Assembly (NCBI GenBank): GCA_014762625.1
Contig: JABURQ010000042.1
Span: 1 to 58,129, forward strand
Length of the DNA: 58,129 nucleotides
Direction: 5' to 3'
DNA from: Planctomycetaceae bacterium
Lineage (GTDB): Bacteria; Planctomycetota; Planctomycetia; Planctomycetales; Planctomycetaceae
Shown: positions 1 through 8,753 of the stretch, piece by piece
Numbering within the stretch: position 1 is the first letter of the stretch
Layout: every line of letters begins with the position of its first letter
Program-made: the position numbers and the translations under genes
The notes under the pieces: generated by a model
Told to the model about the DNA's origin: nothing
Database searches by the model: none
What the model saw: the letters and a program-made list of their open reading frames with translations, nothing else

Positions 1-825
1 CAATACGCCGTGACGATCGGGAATCCCCCCGATCTGGACGCGGGCTTCGTTGCGGATGAGGGCGACGCCGTTGACGACCGATTCTTCCTCGTCGGAGGCG
101 GGCGTGATCAGCGTCCCTTCTTCATCGGAAAACGACGGACGAACGCGCAACGGGACGCGGAATTTTTTCGCGAACTCGATCGAGCGGGAATGCATCACTC
201 CCGCGCCGACGCTTGCCAGTTCCAGCATCTCGTCGTAAGAAATGTGATTGAGCTTGCGCGCTTCGGGGACGAGCCGGGGATCGGTCGAAAAGACCCCTTC
301 GACGTCGGTGTAGATCTCGCAGACATCCGCGTGCAGAACGGCCGCCAAAGCGGTGGCCGTGGTATCGGAACCCCCGCGTCCCAGCGTGGTGATGTTGAGA
401 TCGTCATCGACTCCCTGAAACCCGCACACGACAACAATCGACCCGTTATCGAGGTGGCGTTTCATCCGCTCGGTGGCGATGGTCTCGATGCGGGCCTTGG
501 TATGCGAGGAGTCGGTCAGGACGCCCACCTGTCCGCCGGTCAGACTGACAGCCTGTTCCCCCAGAGCATGAACGGCCATCGCCATCAGCGAGACCGATTC
601 CTGTTCCCCCGTTGAGAGCAGCATGTCCATTTCGCGCGGATGAGGGTGATCGGTGATTTCCGCCGCCAGACCGACCAGTTCATCGGTCTTTTTCCCCCGA
701 GCGCTGACCACCATGACCACCTGATTTCCGGCTTGTTTGGCGGCGACTGCTCGTTGAGCGGCGCGTCGGATTTTGGTGGCATCGGCGACAGAAGTGCCTC
801 CGAATTTCTGGACAATTATGGCCAC
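1..825 (-). CDS. lysC: Aspartate kinase, C-terminal part missing
   Basis: Phosphorylates L-aspartate, the first step of the lysine, threonine and methionine pathway, in the cytoplasm. The reading frame starts at a GTG (823-825) with an AAGG ribosome site just upstream; the nearby ATG at 838-840 runs into a stop after seven codons. The first 275 residues are visible. KFGGTSVAD at residues 7-15 is the nucleotide-binding signature of the family, and GRGGSDTTA near residue 150 is a second kinase motif. The protein runs off the left edge at about the first ACT regulatory domain, so feedback regulation cannot be judged. A terminator upstream separates it from the next gene, so it probably has its own promoter in 826-940. 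Confidence 0.95.
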   Translation of the reverse strand, partial: MAIIVQKFGGTSVADATKIRRAAQRAVAAKQAGNQVVMVVSARGKKTDELVGLAAEITDHPHPREMDMLLSTGEQESVSLMAMAVHALGEQAVSLTGGQVGVLTDSSHTKARIETIATERMKRHLDNGSIVVVCGFQGVDDDLNITTLGRGGSDTTATALAAVLHADVCEIYTDVEGVFSTDPRLVPEARKLNHISYDEMLELASVGAGVMHSRSIEFAKKFRVPLRVRPSFSDEEGTLITPASDEEESVVNGVALIRNEARVQIGGIPDRHGVL

Positions 826-939
826 AGCGGAACCTTCATGTGTCAGAGGGTGGGCGTGAAAAATGGGGAACCTCTTAGTGTACCGTCCCCGAGAATTGTC
901 TCAAGTCCCACACATCGAGGAGTTTAGGCCGGTCACTCC

Positions 940-975
940 AAAAAAACAGCGACAGCCGGATAATCCGACTGTCGC
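940..975 (-). terminator. Rho-independent terminator after the amidotransferase-like gene
   Basis: On the minus strand a stem GCGACAG/CTGTCGC (arms at 949-955 and 969-975), continued inward by a CGGAT/ATCCG helix after one mismatch, is followed two bases later by seven T residues (940-946). It lies 100 bases beyond the stop of the gene at 1076-1840 and before lysC. Confidence 0.85.
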
Positions 976-1075
976 CTGGAAGAGAAATGATCTTTGTCTG
1001 CCAAGATGAAGATCATTCACTTTGTTAACAATGTTAATGTGGTGTCGAAGCAGTTTCCAGCCTCGACATACCGAC

Positions 1076-1840
1076 TTACGCCGCTTGACGTTGCGGCATT
1101 TGAAGAATTGTCGGTTCTTCGACCGCTTGAGTCGCATCGAGGAACGCTTCGAAGACCTGCATGTCGAGAGCCGACGCGGAGTCGCTTTCCGGGTGGAATT
1201 GCGTCCCCAGACAGAACCAGTCACGTTCGATCGATTCGTACGCTTCGATCACGCCGTCCGGACAGGTCGCCGAGACCCGAAACATCGGAGCCACCTGATC
1301 GACGGCCATATGGTGTTGCGAGTTCACACGAATTTCACCGGGACCGTAAATCGCATCCATCCGGGTTTCCGGTACGATCTCCAGAACGTGGCGCGTGTTG
1401 GGCTCCTGCGGATCGAAGTGAGGCAGGGGCTTGGGCTGTTCTTCCGGCAAGTGCTGGATGAGCGACCCGCCCATGATGACGTTCAACGTCTGCATGCCCG
1501 AGCCGATCGCCAGAATCGGCATCTTCATCTCGGCCACCATTTTACAAAGACGGCGATCGAAATCTTCTCGCCGCAAAGGCATCGGACGCACGGACGGATG
1601 TTTTTCGAGTCCCATCCGCGTCGGGTCAAGATCGAGTGAGCATCCCGCCAGCACAATGCCGTCCAGTTGACTGAGTACCTGTTTGAGGTCATCGTCGTCG
1701 TTATAGGGAGGGATGAGAATCGGCAGTCCGCCGGCTTTGGTGACCGAATCGTAATATCCGGTGTTGAACCAACTGAGAGCGTGGGTTTCCTGTCGGGCAC
1801 CTCGAAAGTCTCCGCTGATTCCGATCACTGGCTTGTTCAT
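1076..1840 (-). CDS. Class I glutamine-amidotransferase-like (peptidase C26) protein without the catalytic cysteine
   Basis: A 254-residue protein with the fold of gamma-glutamyl-gamma-aminobutyrate hydrolase (PuuD-like). The start at 1840 was preferred over longer versions because AAAGGA precedes it at good spacing and the conserved PVIGISG strand follows at once. The general base region NSQHH (173-177) and the QFHPE motif (214-218) are present. The nucleophile elbow, normally GICRGMQ, reads AIGSGMQ (111-117), so glycine 113 replaces the cysteine and serine 114 replaces the arginine. Family membership is clear, but hydrolase activity is doubtful. It could be a binding protein or use another residue. 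It is transcribed alone, ending at the terminator at 940-975. Confidence 0.85.
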   Translation of the reverse strand: MNKPVIGISGDFRGARQETHALSWFNTGYYDSVTKAGGLPILIPPYNDDDDLKQVLSQLDGIVLAGCSLDLDPTRMGLEKHPSVRPMPLRREDFDRRLCKMVAEMKMPILAIGSGMQTLNVIMGGSLIQHLPEEQPKPLPHFDPQEPNTRHVLEIVPETRMDAIYGPGEIRVNSQHHMAVDQVAPMFRVSATCPDGVIEAYESIERDWFCLGTQFHPESDSASALDMQVFEAFLDATQAVEEPTILQMPQRQAA

Positions 1841-2322
1841 AGGGAAATCCTTTCCTGATTTCACGCAATCCTTTTGCGTTTTGTGGGGTGAACTGGATCC
1901 GACCAATTCGGCTCCGTTCTGTTTTGTGACGAGCTACTCTTGAAGATCGTAAGAGCGATGAGCGGACGGGGAAAGGAATTCGGCAATACGTGTCGAGAGA
2001 AAAAACCGTACGTCGAGCGTGACGGCCTTCCATGAACCCGCAAAGATGAACATCCTGTTCCTGTGCTCCAGATCATTCCCTTGATCCGTCGTTCGGTGTC
2101 AGCGATGATCGCGAAAGGTCGGAAGGCAACAAGCTTTCCAAATCCGTTTCATGATTTCGCTGAGGTGGAGTTTTCAAACACCGAGCGTGAAAGTAACCCT
2201 ATAGTGGCGGATCCCATCTGTAAAGCTTTTTGACGATTTAGTAGATATTCGATCTTGCATTGTCGATGAACCCCAAGATCTAGTGGTCAACTCCAATTCC
2301 TCTCCCAGTAAGCACTCATCTC
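1841..2322. other. Intergenic region between divergent genes
   Basis: About 480 bases separate the amidotransferase-like gene (minus) from tsaE (plus). It should hold both promoters. I see no RNA gene, long repeat or convincing ORF in it. Confidence 0.5.
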
Positions 2323-2793
2323 ATGAATTCCTGGTCGTTTCCAAGCCAATCTCCGACAGACACGAGGAGACTGGGAGAACTGATTGGAACGAACGCCCAA
2401 CCGGGAACCGTCATTTCGCTTGTTGGAAATCTGGGCGCCGGCAAGACGCAGCTCTCCGCCGCCATTGCGGCGGGCCTTGGGATCGATCCCGCCGAAGTCT
2501 CCAGCCCGACATTCATGCTGATCCAGGAATACGAAGGGCGCCTGCCGCTCTTCCACTTTGATACGTACCGCCTGAAAGACATACACGAGTTCGAGGATCT
2601 CGGCGTCGAGGAATACTTTTACGGCGACGGAGTTTGTCTGGTGGAATGGGGAGATCGCTTTCCGGAATTACTCCCACCGGATCTGTTGCGCATTGCCATC
2701 GACATTTGCGGAGAGACAGAACGACAGTTCGAGCTGACTTCGAGCGGCCCCTTCAGCGATCAGCTACTCGACACCTTACGCGCAGAGAACTGA
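2323..2793 (+). CDS. tsaE: tRNA threonylcarbamoyladenosine biosynthesis ATPase TsaE
   Basis: A 156-residue P-loop ATPase that works with TsaB and TsaD to make t6A37 on tRNAs reading ANN codons. The Walker A motif GNLGAGKT is at residues 35-42, SSPTFMLIQEY follows, and HFDTYRL and VEWGDRF are the other TsaE signature stretches. Length is typical. The ATG has no strong ribosome site upstream. It ends 20 bases from the convergent DUF1559 gene. Neither tsaB nor tsaD is adjacent. Confidence 0.93.
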   Translation: MNSWSFPSQSPTDTRRLGELIGTNAQPGTVISLVGNLGAGKTQLSAAIAAGLGIDPAEVSSPTFMLIQEYEGRLPLFHFDTYRLKDIHEFEDLGVEEYFYGDGVCLVEWGDRFPELLPPDLLRIAIDICGETERQFELTSSGPFSDQLLDTLRAEN

Positions 2794-2813
2794 TCCCCGT
2801 TCCACAGCCGACA

Positions 2814-3755
2814 TCAATAATTGCCGGGCACTTCTCCTCCCTGACGCGTGGCCAGCCCTCGATAGACTCCTTCGTCGATATTCTCCGAAATGAAACGAAC
2901 GCGGCCATCACCAAACACAAACTGAGCCCCTCCTTCGTGATAGCTGCTGAAGTCTTCCAGGTGTCCCGAGGGATCATTGGGGGGATGATCGGTTCCTCCC
3001 AGAATTCGTGCAAACGCTTCCTCGCCTTCGGGAATCACTCCGACCCAGGTCGATAAATGCGCGGGCTCTCCTGCCGGCACGTCGAATCGAGACGCTCGTT
3101 CGCCGACCAGAAATGTGTTGCTGGTTCCATCGGTGAGATCTCTCATCGCGATCGCCGAGTTATGACTAAACACCCCATTTCCCCAGCAGTTGTTTCCATA
3201 GCCGACATCCTCGCAATCGTGAAGCTCAGTTGTGCCGAACACTCCGGGATAATTGGCGGTAGGAAGATCGGCTTGTACGATCGTGGAGGGCGATCCCTCT
3301 TCCCCAATGTTCCAACGTTCGGGACCGGTGTCGGAGGGGCAGCGAAATCCCGTAATCGTCGTGGTATAGAGAATTGCATTGGCATTTGGACCGGGTTCCT
3401 GGCTGATGAATGAACTGAAATCGAGTTGGTTGTACAACGGTGACTGATCCATAAACGGCAAAATCATCAATTGCCAACTCGCGCCGGATATTCCTTCCAC
3501 GTCCGCCCTGTTCGGCGACATCTGGGTATCGACGCCGATCCACCCGGAGGGAAACGAACCGTGAGTGTCATGGTAGTTATGCAGTGCCAGCCCGATTTGT
3601 TTGAGATTGTTTTTGCAGGAAGAACGGCGAGCCGCTTCCCGAGCCTGTTGAACGGCCGGTAACAACAACGCCACCAGAACCGCGATAATCGCGATCACGA
3701 CCAGCAGTTCGATGAGAGTAAATCCGCGCACGCGGCGAGGAGTAGAAGTCAACAT
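2814..3755 (-). CDS. DUF1559 protein with type IV pilin-like N-terminus (copy 1)
   Basis: A 313-residue member of the DUF1559 family, which is greatly expanded in planctomycetes. It starts [18 protein letters not shown], with a prepilin-peptidase-type cleavage site (G before FTLIE) followed by a hydrophobic helix. The start at 3755 is chosen because the pilin leader begins there and AGGA precedes it; longer in-frame versions add about 89 residues of unlike sequence. The C-terminus has the family signature with [14 protein letters not shown]. Role in the cell is not established; pseudopilin-like secreted or envelope proteins are inferred. The first 50 residues are nearly identical to the two other DUF1559 genes here. 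Confidence 0.92.
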   Translation of the reverse strand: MLTSTPRRVRGFTLIELLVVIAIIAVLVALLLPAVQQAREAARRSSCKNNLKQIGLALHNYHDTHGSFPSGWIGVDTQMSPNRADVEGISGASWQLMILPFMDQSPLYNQLDFSSFISQEPGPNANAILYTTTITGFRCPSDTGPERWNIGEEGSPSTIVQADLPTANYPGVFGTTELHDCEDVGYGNNCWGNGVFSHNSAIAMRDLTDGTSNTFLVGERASRFDVPAGEPAHLSTWVGVIPEGEEAFARILGGTDHPPNDPSGHLEDFSSYHEGGAQFVFGDGRVRFISENIDEGVYRGLATRQGGEVPGNY

Positions 3756-3850
3756 GTCTGAAATTCCTGTTTTCGAATGACTTGAACAAGGATTGCAAAA
3801 CGAGAAGTACCAGGACCGGTGACGATCTGTACGCAACTCGCGCCTGAATG

Positions 3851-4288
3851 TCAGAGAGCAATCCCGCCGGGAGGGCCGCGCAGATGAAAACAGGTAGGAG
3901 CGTCCAGAGAAAACAATGTTTGCGGAGAGACTTCCAAACATTCCAGAAGCTCTCCACTCGATTCGATCGACACGGGAACGTAGGTCGTTCCCGTTAGTGC
4001 GAGAATCTGACAGGAGGGGCAATCCTCAGAATCGTGAGGCGTCGGTGAGGAATGATTTTCCTCGGAACTCGTTGGGGGAGCCGCGTGATGATGCGCGTGA
4101 GAATGTCCGTGACCGTGATGGCCGTGCAAATGAGCATGTTGGGCGACCGGAGAATGACAGTCATCGCCAACACAATCTCCCGGATGCACGTGGACGTGCC
4201 AACCCGTCGCCAAGCCGAGTGTCATCGGCCAGACTGCCAGTAGCAGCAAAGCAGTGAGATGGTGTCGTTGTTGAATCATAAAAACCAA
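3851..4288 (-). CDS. His-rich secreted protein, probable metal binding
   Basis: A 145-residue protein (142 if the second ATG at 4279 is used) with an N-terminal hydrophobic signal segment (about residues 10-28). Then comes a stretch very rich in histidine with alternating HGH and HSHAHHH (about residues 50-70), flanked by cysteine pairs DCVGDDC and EDCPSC. Such composition fits binding of zinc, nickel or copper outside the cytoplasm; that is inference, and I do not recognise a named family with certainty (it has a DUF2946-like look). It lies 95 bases upstream of the DUF1559 gene, same strand. An AT-rich palindrome sits about 20-50 bases upstream of the start. Confidence 0.75.
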   Translation of the reverse strand: MVFMIQQRHHLTALLLLAVWPMTLGLATGWHVHVHPGDCVGDDCHSPVAQHAHLHGHHGHGHSHAHHHAAPPTSSEENHSSPTPHDSEDCPSCQILALTGTTYVPVSIESSGELLECLEVSPQTLFSLDAPTCFHLRGPPGGIAL

Positions 4289-4306
4289 TTCCTGAGGCTT
4301 AAGACA

Positions 4307-4329
4307 TTATTGTAACTCAATTGCAATAA
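4307..4329. promoter_or_regulatory. Candidate operator palindrome upstream of the His-rich gene
   Basis: TTATTG (4307-4312) and CAATAA (4324-4329) form an inverted repeat with an 11-base spacer. Read on the minus strand, GAGTTA also occurs twice 14 bases apart across it. The size and AT-rich character are like Fur/Zur-family operators, but no exact consensus is matched. The position is right for the promoter of the His-rich gene, and the DUF1501 gene diverges 150 bases away. Confidence 0.35.
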
Positions 4330-4481
4330 CTCAAGCTATGGGAATTAAGAATTGATGAAACTCTCTCCCTACAAGCAACCTGCGGTCCCGAAATTTTGCC
4401 GCGGAGAAAACATTTTCATCAATCATGGTTGATGTGTTAAGCTACAGATCAGTCTAAACATCCCAAAACACCAAATTCATA

Positions 4482-5873
4482 ATGACACGAGCCCCCTTTT
4501 CAGCCCCCGATCAATTGAGTCGACGGTCCTTTTTAACGGTTGGAGCGACGGCATTTGGAGCGCTGACGCTTCCTCAACTTTTAGCGGCGGAGTCAGCTAC
4601 CGGAACGCGCAAATCGCTGATCTTCGTACATCTCGATGGCGGTCCTCCGCAAATGGATACCATCGATCCCAAGCCGGAAGCTCCCGCCGAATTACGAGGT
4701 GAGTTCGTCCCGATTGCAACACGTTTTCCCGGTATTCAGTTTTGTGAGTTAATGCCCCAGTTGGCTCAACACGCGGATCGGTTTTCTTTCATTCGCTCTC
4801 TCGTCGGATCCGCGGGACGACACGACGGCTTTCAGTGTCAGTCCGGATTCCATTACAAGGATCTGGAATCGATGGGAGGCCGACCGGCTCTCGGTTCGGT
4901 GATGGCTCGACTGGAGGGGTCTCCCAAGGATACCGCCCCCACCTTCATCGACCTGATGCAGGGACGACCGCTCGTCCGCAACAGCGCACGTCCCGGATTT
5001 CTCGGCCCGGCGTACGCCCCCTTCCGTCCGGACATTTCGCAGATGTTCCAGCGGGAGCTGGAGTCAGGGATGAAAAACGAACTGGCCCGTCTCGGCGAGG
5101 AACACAGCACCTCGCTCTCTCTGAACGGATCGCTCACCGTCAACCGACTCACCTCCCGGACCGACCTCTTACGCGGACTCGATTCGATCGAACGCTCAGT
5201 CGACAGCAGCGGTATGATGGACGCCATGGACCAGTTCACCCAGCAAGCGGTCGGGATTCTCACCTCGGGACAACTTGCCGCCGCACTCGATTTGGACCAG
5301 GAAGATCCGCAGGTCATCGAACGATACACTCCCCAAGTCTCCGTCAGTCACGATCGCTTTTATACAGCGGAAGGTCCGAAATCGACCCTGAAATTTTTAC
5401 TCGCCCGACGACTGATTGAAGCCGGCGTGCGCGTGGTCAGTCTGTCGATCTCCGATTTCGACACGCATTCCTCGAATTTTCCCCGTATGAGAAATCTCTT
5501 GCCGCTGGTCGATCACGGTTTGACCACTCTCGTCAACGATCTCACCGAGCGAGGCCTGATTGACGATGTGACGATTATCGCCTGGGGAGAGTTTGGCCGC
5601 ACTCCCCGCATTAACGACAAGGGAGGTCGCGATCATTGGCCACGAGTCGGCCCCGCGATCATCGCGGGAGGCGGACTAACCATGGGACAGGTGATCGGCG
5701 CCACCGACCGAACGGCTTCCGCCGTCACCGAACGTCCCGTCACTTACAAGGATGTTTTTGCGACGCTCTATCAGTCGCTGGGAATCGACGCCCTCCAGAC
5801 CACGATTCTCGACCCTCGCGGGAGACCACAATATCTCCTGGATGCTGGAGAACCAATTCGGGAACTGGTTTGA
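4482..5873 (+). CDS. DUF1501 family protein, Tat-exported
   Basis: A 463-residue member of the DUF1501 family, which has the alkaline-phosphatase/sulfatase-like fold and is very common in planctomycetes. A twin-arginine signal (SRRSFLTVGATAFGAL, residues 14-29) precedes the mature domain. Family landmarks visible are FVHLDGGPPQMDTIDPKP, a DTHSSNF stretch, and WGEFGRTPRIN followed by GRDHWP. No adjacent DUF1549/DUF1553 partner is present, unlike the second copy at 44414-45703. Substrate unknown; the enzyme class is inferred from family lore only. Confidence 0.92.
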   Translation: MTRAPFSAPDQLSRRSFLTVGATAFGALTLPQLLAAESATGTRKSLIFVHLDGGPPQMDTIDPKPEAPAELRGEFVPIATRFPGIQFCELMPQLAQHADRFSFIRSLVGSAGRHDGFQCQSGFHYKDLESMGGRPALGSVMARLEGSPKDTAPTFIDLMQGRPLVRNSARPGFLGPAYAPFRPDISQMFQRELESGMKNELARLGEEHSTSLSLNGSLTVNRLTSRTDLLRGLDSIERSVDSSGMMDAMDQFTQQAVGILTSGQLAAALDLDQEDPQVIERYTPQVSVSHDRFYTAEGPKSTLKFLLARRLIEAGVRVVSLSISDFDTHSSNFPRMRNLLPLVDHGLTTLVNDLTERGLIDDVTIIAWGEFGRTPRINDKGGRDHWPRVGPAIIAGGGLTMGQVIGATDRTASAVTERPVTYKDVFATLYQSLGIDALQTTILDPRGRPQYLLDAGEPIRELV

Positions 5874-5957
5874 TTTCCGTCCGGGGCGCGGCCATGATCA
5901 CAGAAGTCTGCCATCGTCTTTTGTTTTGAATGCTCGTTTTGCCGGAAGGCCATCCCG

Positions 5958-6908
5958 ATGAAAGCCGTCTACCTGGATGATACGGGACTCTCCGTTCGCG
6001 ACGATCTCGAGCAGCCGACGCTCCAGTCCGATGAAGTCCTGGTCAAAGTCCTCAAGGCCGGTATCTGCGAGACCGATTTGCAATTGGTCAAAGGTTATAT
6101 GCAGTTCCAGGGCGTTCTCGGCCATGAGTTCGTGGGAATCGCCAAAACGGGGAAGTATGTCGGCCAGCGCGTCGTGGGAGAAATCAACTGCCACTGCCGA
6201 CAATGTGCTTACTGCCGGAATGGACTCGGGAATCACTGTCCGAATCGGACAGTTCTGGGCATCCTCAATCACGACGGAGCGTTTGCGGAATATGTAGCGG
6301 TCCCTCAAGTGAACCTGCATCGGATCCCGGATTCTCTCTGCGACGATTACGCCACATTCGTCGAACCGGTCGCCGCCGCCTTCCGACTCCAGGAACAACT
6401 CCCCCTCGACGGCGATGAAACCATCATCGTGTTGGGAGACGGTCGGTTGGGTAACCTCTGTGCCCAGGTTTTGAAACTTGCGGGCTGCGAGCATCTCCTC
6501 GTTGTGGGAAAACATCCCGAAAAGTTAGCGATTCTCAGAGAAATGGGCCTGCAGACCGTAGTTCTGAACCAACTGGAAAAGAGCAAACGCGCCGATATTG
6601 TTGTCGATTGCACCGGCTCTCCGACCGGCCTGCCGCTCGCCTTGGAACTGGTCAAGCCCTGTGGAACAGTCGTGATGAAAACCACAGTGGCCGGCGAGCA
6701 TCATTTGTCGATGGCTCCCGTCGTGATCGATGAAGTGACTCTGATTGGATCGCGGTGCGGCCCTTTCGAGCCGGCGATTGATGCATTAGCAGGGGGCCGG
6801 ATCATTGTCGAACCGTTGATCAACGCCACCTATCCCCTCGACGACGCCCCTTTAGCCATGGTGAAAGCCGAGTCGCCGGGGGCCTTCAAAATTTTGCTCG
6901 AACCGTAG
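5958..6908 (+). CDS. Zinc-dependent MDR alcohol dehydrogenase-like oxidoreductase
   Basis: A 316-residue medium-chain dehydrogenase/reductase. GICETDLQLVKGY contains the catalytic-zinc cysteine, GHEFVG is the conserved GHE motif, and the run of four cysteines around CHCRQCAYC and GNHCPN is the structural zinc lobe. A degenerate Rossmann motif (VLGDGRLG) follows. The protein is about 30 residues shorter than typical family members. It begins 84 bases after the DUF1501 gene, same strand, and could be co-transcribed. Substrate cannot be told; sorbitol/threonine dehydrogenase-like enzymes are the nearest relatives by motif. Confidence 0.88.
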   Translation: MKAVYLDDTGLSVRDDLEQPTLQSDEVLVKVLKAGICETDLQLVKGYMQFQGVLGHEFVGIAKTGKYVGQRVVGEINCHCRQCAYCRNGLGNHCPNRTVLGILNHDGAFAEYVAVPQVNLHRIPDSLCDDYATFVEPVAAAFRLQEQLPLDGDETIIVLGDGRLGNLCAQVLKLAGCEHLLVVGKHPEKLAILREMGLQTVVLNQLEKSKRADIVVDCTGSPTGLPLALELVKPCGTVVMKTTVAGEHHLSMAPVVIDEVTLIGSRCGPFEPAIDALAGGRIIVEPLINATYPLDDAPLAMVKAESPGAFKILLEP

Positions 6909-6921
6909 AGCCTATTCCCCG

Positions 6922-7173
6922 TCAATCGACAGCGACTTCAATTTCGTTTTCGAGTGGAGTATTTCCAACCGCTTTGCGAACGGCCTGATAGACTTTCGCT
7001 CGTTGGAATTCATTCCTCACCACGCCGCGCAGAACCAGCGATTCCTCTTCCACCTCCACGTCCAGATTTCGTCCGTGAAACGACGCCGATTGTGCGAGGG
7101 CCGCGCGAGCCACCTCGACCCAGTAATTCCAATCAGGTTGTCGGCGTAAAGGAATCATGACAGCCATTCTCAC
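6922..7173 (-). CDS. BON-domain protein
   Basis: An 83-residue protein made almost entirely of one BON domain (OsmY/nodulation type), with the typical pattern LVLRGVVRNEFQRAKVYQAVRK followed by the ENEIEVAVD end. BON domains are thought to bind phospholipid or ligands; no signal peptide is seen here. The start is uncertain: GTG at 7173 and ATGs at 7167 and 7158 are in frame and none has a strong ribosome site. It is convergent with the MDR gene, 13 bases apart. Confidence 0.7.
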   Translation of the reverse strand: MRMAVMIPLRRQPDWNYWVEVARAALAQSASFHGRNLDVEVEEESLVLRGVVRNEFQRAKVYQAVRKAVGNTPLENEIEVAVD

Positions 7174-7554
7174 TCGAAAGAAGCAGAGAGATTCGCGAAT
7201 GAATCTCTATTGAAAAGGAGGGGGACGTTCTCTCATCATCGACCTGTTTAACATGCCTCCTCACGAGATCCCGACGAAGATCCTCAATCTCCACCAATCG
7301 GGAACGTGACTCTGTCAGAATCGCGCCAGACGGAATTTCTCGTCCTCTCTCGATCTCACCTTTCCTGAGATTTCCTCAACGTCTGATTGTGAAACGGCTT
7401 AAGAGTTGATTGCCGCCGGTCAAAAAACCGGACTGGACACGTTTCCCCAGATCTTTAGAATTCCCGCCGATACGGGCATGACGCCCGAAATCTCCCTCAG
7501 AGTGAGCCTGTCCCGCAATTTACGGCTCCCCTGATTCAGAGAAGGACCCGGAAG
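7174..7554. other. Intergenic region upstream of the lipoprotein gene
   Basis: About 380 bases between divergent genes. It contains a small CCGGT/ACCGG hairpin near 7416-7431 and otherwise nothing recognisable; promoters for both flanking genes should lie here. Confidence 0.4.
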
Positions 7555-8511
7555 ATGGATTCGAATCAACGTTTCACGTTGTTGGGTGCCTGCATGGCCG
7601 CAGGAATACTCGCCGGCTGCGCAGCGCCCTACCCCTACCAACCTTATCAGCCTCAACCATATCCCGGCGGCATGTATGGACAGCCCGGCTACATGGCGCC
7701 CGGCTCCACCTTGCCCCAGGGCGGAGTAGAGCTGAACGCTCCCACCCCGATTAACCCCGGCACGAACGGCGGGGGAGATGCGCCGATGTGGAACCCCGAC
7801 GACACGGGGAACTCTTCCGGAGGAAACAGCTCCGGTGGAAACAGCGGAGACAACAGCGTGCCGTTCTATGACGAGCCGGGCAGCGGCGACCTGGGAGCTC
7901 CACCCAGTACTCAAAAACCAGATATGTTTAACGAAGAAAAGAGTGCTTACGGCAGTGATGATACTCCGTTTGGACAGAATGAAACAACCACCGACAACGA
8001 CTCCAAAAACATCGCATTTGAAGAACAGGACGACAGAAAAACCGCCGCACAGCCTGCCCTTCTTCAGCTCGGAGCCGAATCCGCTCCGGCGATGACAGTT
8101 GGTGAGGACGAGACTGTGGAAGCGCCGGCCCCCATCTCACTCGCCAACGCCGAGTTTGAGGAACCGATCGCGCGCTCCGAAGAACCGACTGGCCTCAGCC
8201 TTCCCTACGATCCCAACGAAATCCCCAATCCCTTCGGACACGATGGCGAAGGTTTTCGTTTTCTGCGCGGGCTGGTCTCCTACGATGATAAACTTGAGGC
8301 CTGGTCGATTATTTACGACGACAAACCGAGTCGGGACGATGAATATGGCGGCGTGTTAACGTTGGCCGATCATCCCGGTTTGACGGTCCTCAACGATAAC
8401 GACGTGGTTTACATAGAAGGAAAAATTTCGGATACCCTCACCGATGCCTTCGGAAAACCGCGATACGTTGTCGAGCATCTCAATAAGCTCAAACCCAAAT
8501 CAGCTCAATAA
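7555..8511 (+). CDS. Hypothetical lipoprotein with long disordered region
   Basis: A 318-residue protein with an N-terminal signal and lipobox LAGC (residues 19-22). A Pro/Tyr/Gln-rich stretch (25-50), Gly/Ser/Asn-rich linkers (about 80-105, with repeated SSGGN) and acidic low-complexity sequence lead to a folded C-terminal part of about 100 residues. That part (from NPFGHDGEGFRFLRGLVSYD) has alternating beta-type pattern and ends KPRYVVEHLNKLKP. It is probably anchored in a membrane with the C-terminal domain held off by the linker. I do not recognise the domain. Confidence 0.8.
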   Translation: MDSNQRFTLLGACMAAGILAGCAAPYPYQPYQPQPYPGGMYGQPGYMAPGSTLPQGGVELNAPTPINPGTNGGGDAPMWNPDDTGNSSGGNSSGGNSGDNSVPFYDEPGSGDLGAPPSTQKPDMFNEEKSAYGSDDTPFGQNETTTDNDSKNIAFEEQDDRKTAAQPALLQLGAESAPAMTVGEDETVEAPAPISLANAEFEEPIARSEEPTGLSLPYDPNEIPNPFGHDGEGFRFLRGLVSYDDKLEAWSIIYDDKPSRDDEYGGVLTLADHPGLTVLNDNDVVYIEGKISDTLTDAFGKPRYVVEHLNKLKPKSAQ

Positions 8512-8596
8512 TCAGGTTCCCTCCAGACGACTCTCCCCTCAAACTCGGGAGACCGGTTCGCTCGCGTAAACGCTTCGCGGATGCTAACTTGGATTT

Positions 8597-8743
8597 ATGT
8601 GGAACAAGCTTCTCTTCATTCTCGCCTGCGTCGTGCTCCCCGTCTTCTGGGGGTGGTTGGTTCACGCTGCGTTTCGCTTGATCGAACAGAAACGTTTCGG
8701 GCAAGACGATAACGACTCCATCTTCCCCGATTTTCAAATCTGA
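8597..8743 (+). CDS. Small single-pass membrane protein, 48 residues
   Basis: An ATG-initiated frame encoding a hydrophobic helix from KLLFILACVVLPVFWGWLV followed by a short basic turn and an acidic tail ending DDNDSIFPDFQI. It fills the gap between the lipoprotein gene and the TauE-like permease and stops 10 bases before the latter, on the same strand. Small proteins of this shape occur widely in planctomycetes. Function unknown; it may be a partner of the permease. Confidence 0.6.
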   Translation: MWNKLLFILACVVLPVFWGWLVHAAFRLIEQKRFGQDDNDSIFPDFQI

Positions 8744-8753
8744 CGGTCAGGCT

